From positions 1-10,837 of the forward strand of contig JAPLWO010000053.1 of assembly GCA_026396555.1 (NCBI GenBank): a stretch of 10,837 nucleotides of DNA. The letters run 5' to 3'. The stretch comes from Candidatus Magasanikiibacteriota bacterium (GTDB lineage Bacteria; Patescibacteriota; Patescibacteriia; Magasanikbacterales; 2-02-FULL-50-9b). Below, one piece after another: positions 7,795-10,837 of the stretch. Both the position numbers and the translations under genes were made by a program. Position 1 is the stretch's first letter. Every line of letters starts with the position of its first letter. The notes beneath the pieces were generated by a model, which was not told the DNA's origin, ran no database searches, and saw nothing but the letters and a program-made list of their open reading frames with translations.

Positions 7795-7803
7795 TGTGGA
7801 TAA
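7795..7803 (-). promoter_or_regulatory. Single DnaA-box-like 9-mer
   Basis: The plus strand reads TGTGGATAA, the exact complement of the DnaA-box consensus TTATCCACA. It touches the A-tract that forms the U-run of the adjacent terminator. No second box was noticed nearby and no dnaA, dnaN or AT-rich unwinding element is present, so this is not an origin. It could be a DnaA regulatory or titration site, or chance. Confidence 0.3.
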
Positions 7804-7852
7804 AAAAATGGGCGACAACTGACTGCGTGTATTTCGCAATCAATCATCGCCC
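7802..7852 (-). terminator. Rho-independent terminator of the pyrD-pyrC operon
   Basis: Reading the minus strand after the pyrC stop, an 18-nt arm (7852-7835) pairs with 7827-7810 around a 7-nt loop (7834-7828), and seven U residues follow (7808-7802). All 18 pairs form in minus-strand RNA, including four G-U wobbles. In plus-strand RNA the same four positions would be C-A or A-C mismatches, and no U-run follows, so the element works for pyrDC only and not for uvrA. Confidence 0.88.
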
Positions 7853-7864
7853 GACTAGTCTGAG

Positions 7865-8944
7865 TTACCTGGTATACGTGTAATGTCCGATGCTCCACGG
7901 AAGCGCTTTGCCTCCCATCAGCGTGGGGAAACCCGCGTATTCTGTCGCGACCTCCATTTGTGTGCGCGTGAGCGTGACTTTGCGCAGAGATGGCGGAAGT
8001 CGATAGAATTTCCGTCCGCTCAGCGACGCAAATGCAGGGAGATTTTCCAATTTTCTGACACTATCAAACGATTCCGCCAGCATGGGCAACACATACGGCG
8101 CTGTAAACGCGCCTGCTGCGCAGCAACTGCAGATTTTCTTGTCGATCGGATGCGGAGCACTGTCAGAACCGAAAAAGAACTTGGGATTACCGGACGTCGC
8201 AGCCGCGAGCACCGCCTTCATATCGTTGTGGTGCTTGAGCAGTGGCATACAGTACATAAGTGGCCTGAGTCCTGCGCCGAGCATGTGCGTTCGGTTGAAT
8301 CGCATATGATGCGCTGTTATGGTCGCCGCAACCGTGTCACCGAGCAGAAGCACTGTTTCAACGGCCGCAGCAGTCGAAATGTGCTCGAGCACGATGCGCA
8401 ACTTTGGAAATTCTCGATGCAGGCCAACCAGAATTGGCAGAAATCGTTCTTCGCGTTCGAACACGTCAATGAGTTCTGTTGCGTTCGGATTATCGATGTC
8501 ACTGCCCTGAAGTTCGCCATGCAAACAGAGAACCATATCAAGATTTTCCATCATTTTCAGCGCGCTCAGAAACTCGGAACAATCAAATCGAGTAACCCCG
8601 AGAGCGGAATTTGTTGTTCCACCTTTTGGGTACACTTTCGCCGCCATGACGCCGCATACGCGTGCTTCCTCAATCATTTCAGGCGTCGTGTGATCGGTTA
8701 GGTACATGCACTGAACAATTTCAATGGGGAATCGCTCCACTAGCGCGTAAGCTCCACGTCGAATTTCATTCGAATAGTCCATCACTTGAGGACCCGTGGT
8801 CAGCGGCGGCGATGTATTGGGCATCGGCAGAATCGTGTCGCACCCACCCAAAATGCTTTCTCGAACAAGGTGTGCGAGTTGCTCACCCTGCCGTACATGC
8901 ACATGCGCGTCAAACGCGCCGGGAATTACAATCTGATTTTCCAT
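7865..8944 (-). CDS. pyrC: Dihydroorotase, class II (PyrC)
   Basis: Dihydroorotase interconverts carbamoyl-aspartate and dihydroorotate, the third step of de novo pyrimidine synthesis, in the cytoplasm. This 359-aa protein is close in length and order to E. coli PyrC (348 aa). Binuclear zinc ligands are all present: H14 and H16 in DAHVHVR, the lysine that is carboxylated (K103 in AAKVYP), H142 in CLHGE, H188 in LEHIS and the catalytic D261 in GSDSAPH. The substrate-binding MPNTSPP (41-47), TTNSALGVT (110-118) and RFNRTHML (215-222) stretches are also family-typical, as is the SCCAAGAFTAP stretch. An AGGAGG sits 4 nt before the ATG (8942-8944), settling the start. It lies 12 bp downstream of pyrD. 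GC is visibly higher than in uvrA or uvrB, which may point to separate ancestry. Confidence 0.96.
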   Translation of the reverse strand: MENQIVIPGAFDAHVHVRQGEQLAHLVRESILGGCDTILPMPNTSPPLTTGPQVMDYSNEIRRGAYALVERFPIEIVQCMYLTDHTTPEMIEEARVCGVMAAKVYPKGGTTNSALGVTRFDCSEFLSALKMMENLDMVLCLHGELQGSDIDNPNATELIDVFEREERFLPILVGLHREFPKLRIVLEHISTAAAVETVLLLGDTVAATITAHHMRFNRTHMLGAGLRPLMYCMPLLKHHNDMKAVLAAATSGNPKFFFGSDSAPHPIDKKICSCCAAGAFTAPYVLPMLAESFDSVRKLENLPAFASLSGRKFYRLPPSLRKVTLTRTQMEVATEYAGFPTLMGGKALPWSIGHYTYTR

Positions 8945-8948
8945 GAAT

Positions 8949-8954
8949 CCTCCT
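8949..8954 (-). promoter_or_regulatory. Strong Shine-Dalgarno site of pyrC
   Basis: The minus strand reads AGGAGG, four bases before the pyrC ATG, within the 12-bp gap after the pyrD stop. It is notable because the genes outside this two-gene operon show no such site. Confidence 0.85.
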
Positions 8955-8956
8955 GT

Positions 8957-9937
8957 TCAGCGACCGATGAGGCGGCTGATTTCGGTTGCGTGTCGAATCG
9001 TCCGTGCTACGTGCATCGGACGAAGAAATGCCATTGAACCAATGAACACTGAGTCGGCACCTGCCATGAGCAATTGACCCGCATCAGTAGGGCAGAGAAT
9101 GCCACCACCGGCGTTGATCGCTTTTGAAAATCCTTGTTCGCGCGCTTCGCGAACCCAGCTTTCAACAATCGGGAGCAGTGGCGCGCCGGAAAGTCCGCCG
9201 CCGCCATATTTCGCGAGCGGAGAAATGTCCGTGCCAAACAATTTTTTCCAATCGATCTTGTCGGGCAGTTTGCCCCACGGAACCGTATTTGAAACGCAAA
9301 TCGCATCACACGCGTAGTGGTTAGCCATCTGCATAACGATATCGACGGGCGTCGTAACTGAAACCTTGAGCATGAGCGGTACTTTTGCGCGCGCAAGTTG
9401 GTCCAGTTGTGCGTGCACATTTAGGATCGCTTCGTGCGGCGGCTGTGGCTGCGCGCCCACATTTGGACAGGACGCGTTGAGCTGAATGCCGATCGGCGCT
9501 CGGAAATTTGGCAAGTGGCACAGCAACTCAGACACAAAGATCTCTGCTTGTTGAGCGGCCGTGATAGTAACATCTTGCTTTTGCGGCAGTGCCATGAACG
9601 AGAGAAAGAACGGCTGTGTCAGTTTTTCCCATCCCGCATTCGCGAGCAAGAATTCTGCGCCTGGACCTGAAAGTCCAACAGCGTTCAGTGCAATGCCTTG
9701 TGCGCGGTCAACCCAGATGCAATCGGGGAACAGCTTTTGTGGTGTCATGCCATCCGCTTTGAGCAGCATGTTGCCTGCATTGGGAAATGCGGTTGTTGTC
9801 TTTGCGACGAACGTTGAACCCTCAAAGTTCATGCCGAATGGTTTGGCGAGTGGATGATACCACCAGCCGTTACCGTCGAAATTCCGAGCGCCCGATGCAT
9901 CAAGCACGGCGCCAAATTCAATTCCACGCAGTTTCAT
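8957..9937 (-). CDS. pyrD: Dihydroorotate dehydrogenase-family enzyme (class 1-like PyrD)
   Basis: This 326-aa FMN-dependent TIM-barrel protein belongs to the dihydroorotate dehydrogenase family, which makes orotate from dihydroorotate. FMN and active-site landmarks are K46 in VAKTTT, N85 in ALNAVGLSG, the catalytic-loop motif QLNASCPN with C157 (Cys marks class 1; class 2 has Ser), LKVSVTTP, VSNTVPWG, GGGLSGAPLLP, and the phosphate-binding INAGGG and FIGSMAF near the end. No membrane-binding N-terminal helix of class 2 is seen. The electron acceptor is unknown, since no pyrK-like partner is in the window. I chose the ATG at 9935-9937 because GGGAGG lies 5 nt upstream and MKLRGIEFG aligns as the family N-terminus; a longer frame from 10000 would cross the promoter. 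The adjoining pyrC supports the pyrimidine assignment over dihydropyrimidine dehydrogenase-like relatives. Confidence 0.9.
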   Translation of the reverse strand: MKLRGIEFGAVLDASGARNFDGNGWWYHPLAKPFGMNFEGSTFVAKTTTAFPNAGNMLLKADGMTPQKLFPDCIWVDRAQGIALNAVGLSGPGAEFLLANAGWEKLTQPFFLSFMALPQKQDVTITAAQQAEIFVSELLCHLPNFRAPIGIQLNASCPNVGAQPQPPHEAILNVHAQLDQLARAKVPLMLKVSVTTPVDIVMQMANHYACDAICVSNTVPWGKLPDKIDWKKLFGTDISPLAKYGGGGLSGAPLLPIVESWVREAREQGFSKAINAGGGILCPTDAGQLLMAGADSVFIGSMAFLRPMHVARTIRHATEISRLIGR

Positions 9938-9942
9938 TCGAT

Positions 9943-9948
9943 CCTCCC
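9943..9948 (-). promoter_or_regulatory. Shine-Dalgarno site deciding the pyrD start
   Basis: The minus strand reads GGGAGG, five bases before the ATG at 9937. It favours this start over an in-frame ATG 21 codons upstream at 9998-10000, which has no such site and lies in the -35 region. Confidence 0.82.
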
Positions 9949-9971
9949 GTTTTGGGTTAAAGTTCCCGCGA

Positions 9972-10000
9972 ATGTTATATAAATATGAGTGCAAAGTCAA
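9972..10000 (-). promoter_or_regulatory. Putative pyrDC promoter
   Basis: TTGACT (9995-10000) and TAACAT (9972-9977) on the minus strand are separated by 17 nt. The expected start near 9965 gives a leader of roughly 28 nt that includes the Shine-Dalgarno, unlike the near-leaderless neighbours. No attenuator hairpin or PyrR-type leader is visible in so short a leader. Confidence 0.6.
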
Positions 10001-10006
10001 GCTTGA
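9997..10006. repeat. 10-bp palindrome joining two divergent -35 boxes
   Basis: TCAAGCTTGA is a perfect palindrome formed where the -35 boxes of the divergent pyrD and methyltransferase promoters lie only 2 bp apart. It could bind a dimeric regulator, or it may simply follow from two facing TTGA motifs. Confidence 0.6.
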
Positions 10007-10031
10007 ATTATGGCTGAAACCATGCTACACT
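10003..10031 (+). promoter_or_regulatory. Putative methyltransferase promoter, nearly leaderless
   Basis: TTGAAT (10003-10008), a 17-nt spacer and TACACT (10026-10031). The -10 ends 10 nt before the ATG at 10042, the same spacing as at uvrB and at the minus-strand gene starting at 1043. No Shine-Dalgarno is seen. Confidence 0.62.
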
Positions 10032-10041
10032 CTGCAGTAAT

Positions 10042-10837
10042 ATGAAAAAGAACAAGCGCGAAAAATTGGGGCGAGTCGAGGAATTGATGGCGAATTATCG
10101 TCATATTAAGGCGCGCTGCCAATATTTCGGTGAGTGCGGCGGTTGTTTGATGCAAAATATTGAATACGTTGATCAGGTTGATTTAAAACGTCAGCTCGTC
10201 AATAACGCGTTTGAATCAGCGGGAATCGCGGAGCGTTTAGAAAAAGAAAACGTCGCCTCAAGTCCATCGCCATGGTTTTATCGAAATCGCATGGACTATC
10301 CGGTCGGCGAAGATGGAGAAATCGGATTGAAGCCCTACGGAAAGTGGCGCGATGTCTTAGATCTGAAAGAATGTTTTATTTTATCGCGTGAAACGCCGCA
10401 GATTTTGCAATTGGTTCGCGATTGGATGAACGCATTTCAATTACAAGGATGGAACGCGGTGCGTCATCTGGGATTTATTCGATACGTGGTAATTCGTGAA
10501 GGAAAAAATACGGGCGAGCGCATGGTGATGATTGTGACGAGTGGTGACGCGCATGATGAAAAAATTTGGCCTGAATTAGTTCGTCGCCTGCAATCATCGT
10601 GCACCAGTATTTTGTGGGGGATTAATCCAGAAATTACAGACTTGTCGACGCCACAAGATATTCGAACATTGTTTGGACCGGAATTTTTGACTGAACGCGT
10701 GGGCGGATTTACATATAAAATATATCCATCGTCTTTTTTTCAAACCAATTCTGACGGCGCCGCGATTTTGCAAAAAACGGTGGGCGATTTAATTAAAGGA
10801 AAAAAAGTTTTGGATTTATATTGTGGACTTGGTTTTT
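10042..10837 (+). CDS. 23S rRNA/tRNA uracil-C5 methyltransferase (TrmA/RlmCD family), 5' part
   Basis: I translated 265 codons; the frame is open to the end of the window. The family (COG2265) uses SAM to methylate C5 of a uridine in rRNA or tRNA. The [4Fe-4S] cysteines are C26, C32 and C35 (spacing C-x5-C-x2-C, CGGC) plus C111 in LKECF. FYRNRMDYPVG (79-89) is the typical strand after the cluster, YPSSFFQTNSDGA is the conserved segment before the Rossmann domain, and VLDLYCGLGF at the very end is SAM motif I. The catalytic Cys and base would lie outside the window. There is no N-terminal TRAM domain, and the cluster begins only 26 residues in, which resembles RlmC-like rather than RlmD-like proteins; the target base cannot be assigned. 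A pair of upstream boxes gives a near-leaderless promoter, divergent from pyrDC. Confidence 0.93.
   Translation, partial: MKKNKREKLGRVEELMANYRHIKARCQYFGECGGCLMQNIEYVDQVDLKRQLVNNAFESAGIAERLEKENVASSPSPWFYRNRMDYPVGEDGEIGLKPYGKWRDVLDLKECFILSRETPQILQLVRDWMNAFQLQGWNAVRHLGFIRYVVIREGKNTGERMVMIVTSGDAHDEKIWPELVRRLQSSCTSILWGINPEITDLSTPQDIRTLFGPEFLTERVGGFTYKIYPSSFFQTNSDGAAILQKTVGDLIKGKKVLDLYCGLGF

Noticed and set aside
7738..7864. Replication origin suggested by the DnaA-box match
   Set aside because: Only one box, no AT-rich unwinding region and no dnaA, dnaN, gidA or rpmH neighbours.
7883..8701. A 272-codon plus-strand open frame opposite pyrC
   Set aside because: It is fully antisense to a well-conserved dihydroorotase, is rich in Arg/His/Cys with no recognisable domain, and has no start signal; a shadow of GC-richer coding DNA.
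9938..10000. A longer pyrD start at 10000, adding 21 residues
   Set aside because: It lacks a Shine-Dalgarno, would begin inside the predicted -35 and be upstream of the predicted transcript start, and the extra residues do not look like the family.
7738..10041. Insertion element or integron carrying pyrDC
   Set aside because: No transposase or integrase, terminal inverted repeats, target duplication or tRNA attachment site was visible at either edge.

Overview
The window looks like chromosomal housekeeping DNA from a bacterium with a compact genome. The best guess is the Candidate Phyla Radiation (Patescibacteria), but this is inferred from style and not from a marker gene. The clues are a short UvrA (841 aa, against about 940 aa in most bacteria), tight gene packing, moderately low GC (roughly 40%, estimated from sampled lines), and several genes with no Shine-Dalgarno site but a sigma70-like -10 box almost touching the ATG. 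TGA is used as a stop (uvrB and pyrD end on it), so the TGA=Gly code of some CPR lineages does not apply.

Layout from left to right: (i) the 5' end of murJ, the lipid II flippase, runs left off the window. It follows an uncharacterised one-helix membrane protein by 2 bp, and both are on the minus strand. (ii) A divergent control region (1044-1103) separates these from a plus-strand run: a beta-CASP metallo-beta-lactamase-fold hydrolase (probable RNA processing), uvrB, a SanA/YdcF-like DUF218 membrane-anchored protein that overlaps uvrB by ATGA, and uvrA. Internal promoters lie just before uvrB and the DUF218 gene. UvrA and UvrB form the damage-recognition half of nucleotide excision repair; uvrC is not in the window. 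(iii) A 127-bp intergenic stretch (7738-7864) holds a rho-independent terminator for the minus-strand operon, a perfect match to the DnaA-box consensus, and a perfect TTGACA/TATAAT promoter pointing back into the 3' end of uvrA. (iv) A two-gene minus-strand operon, pyrD then pyrC, encodes a dihydroorotate dehydrogenase-family enzyme and a class II dihydroorotase. It is visibly GC-richer (about 50-60% in sampled lines) and has strong Shine-Dalgarno sites, unlike its neighbours. (v) A second divergent promoter region, with the two -35 boxes back to back, leads into the 5' part of a COG2265-type RNA uracil-C5 methyltransferase gene that runs off the right end.

No CRISPR array, transposase, phage gene, tRNA or rRNA was seen, and I do not see an undescribed multi-gene system. 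The points most worth checking are the apparent leaderless promoter architecture, the compositionally foreign pyrDC islet, the antisense consensus promoter behind uvrA, and the shortened UvrA with an incomplete zinc-binding cysteine set.
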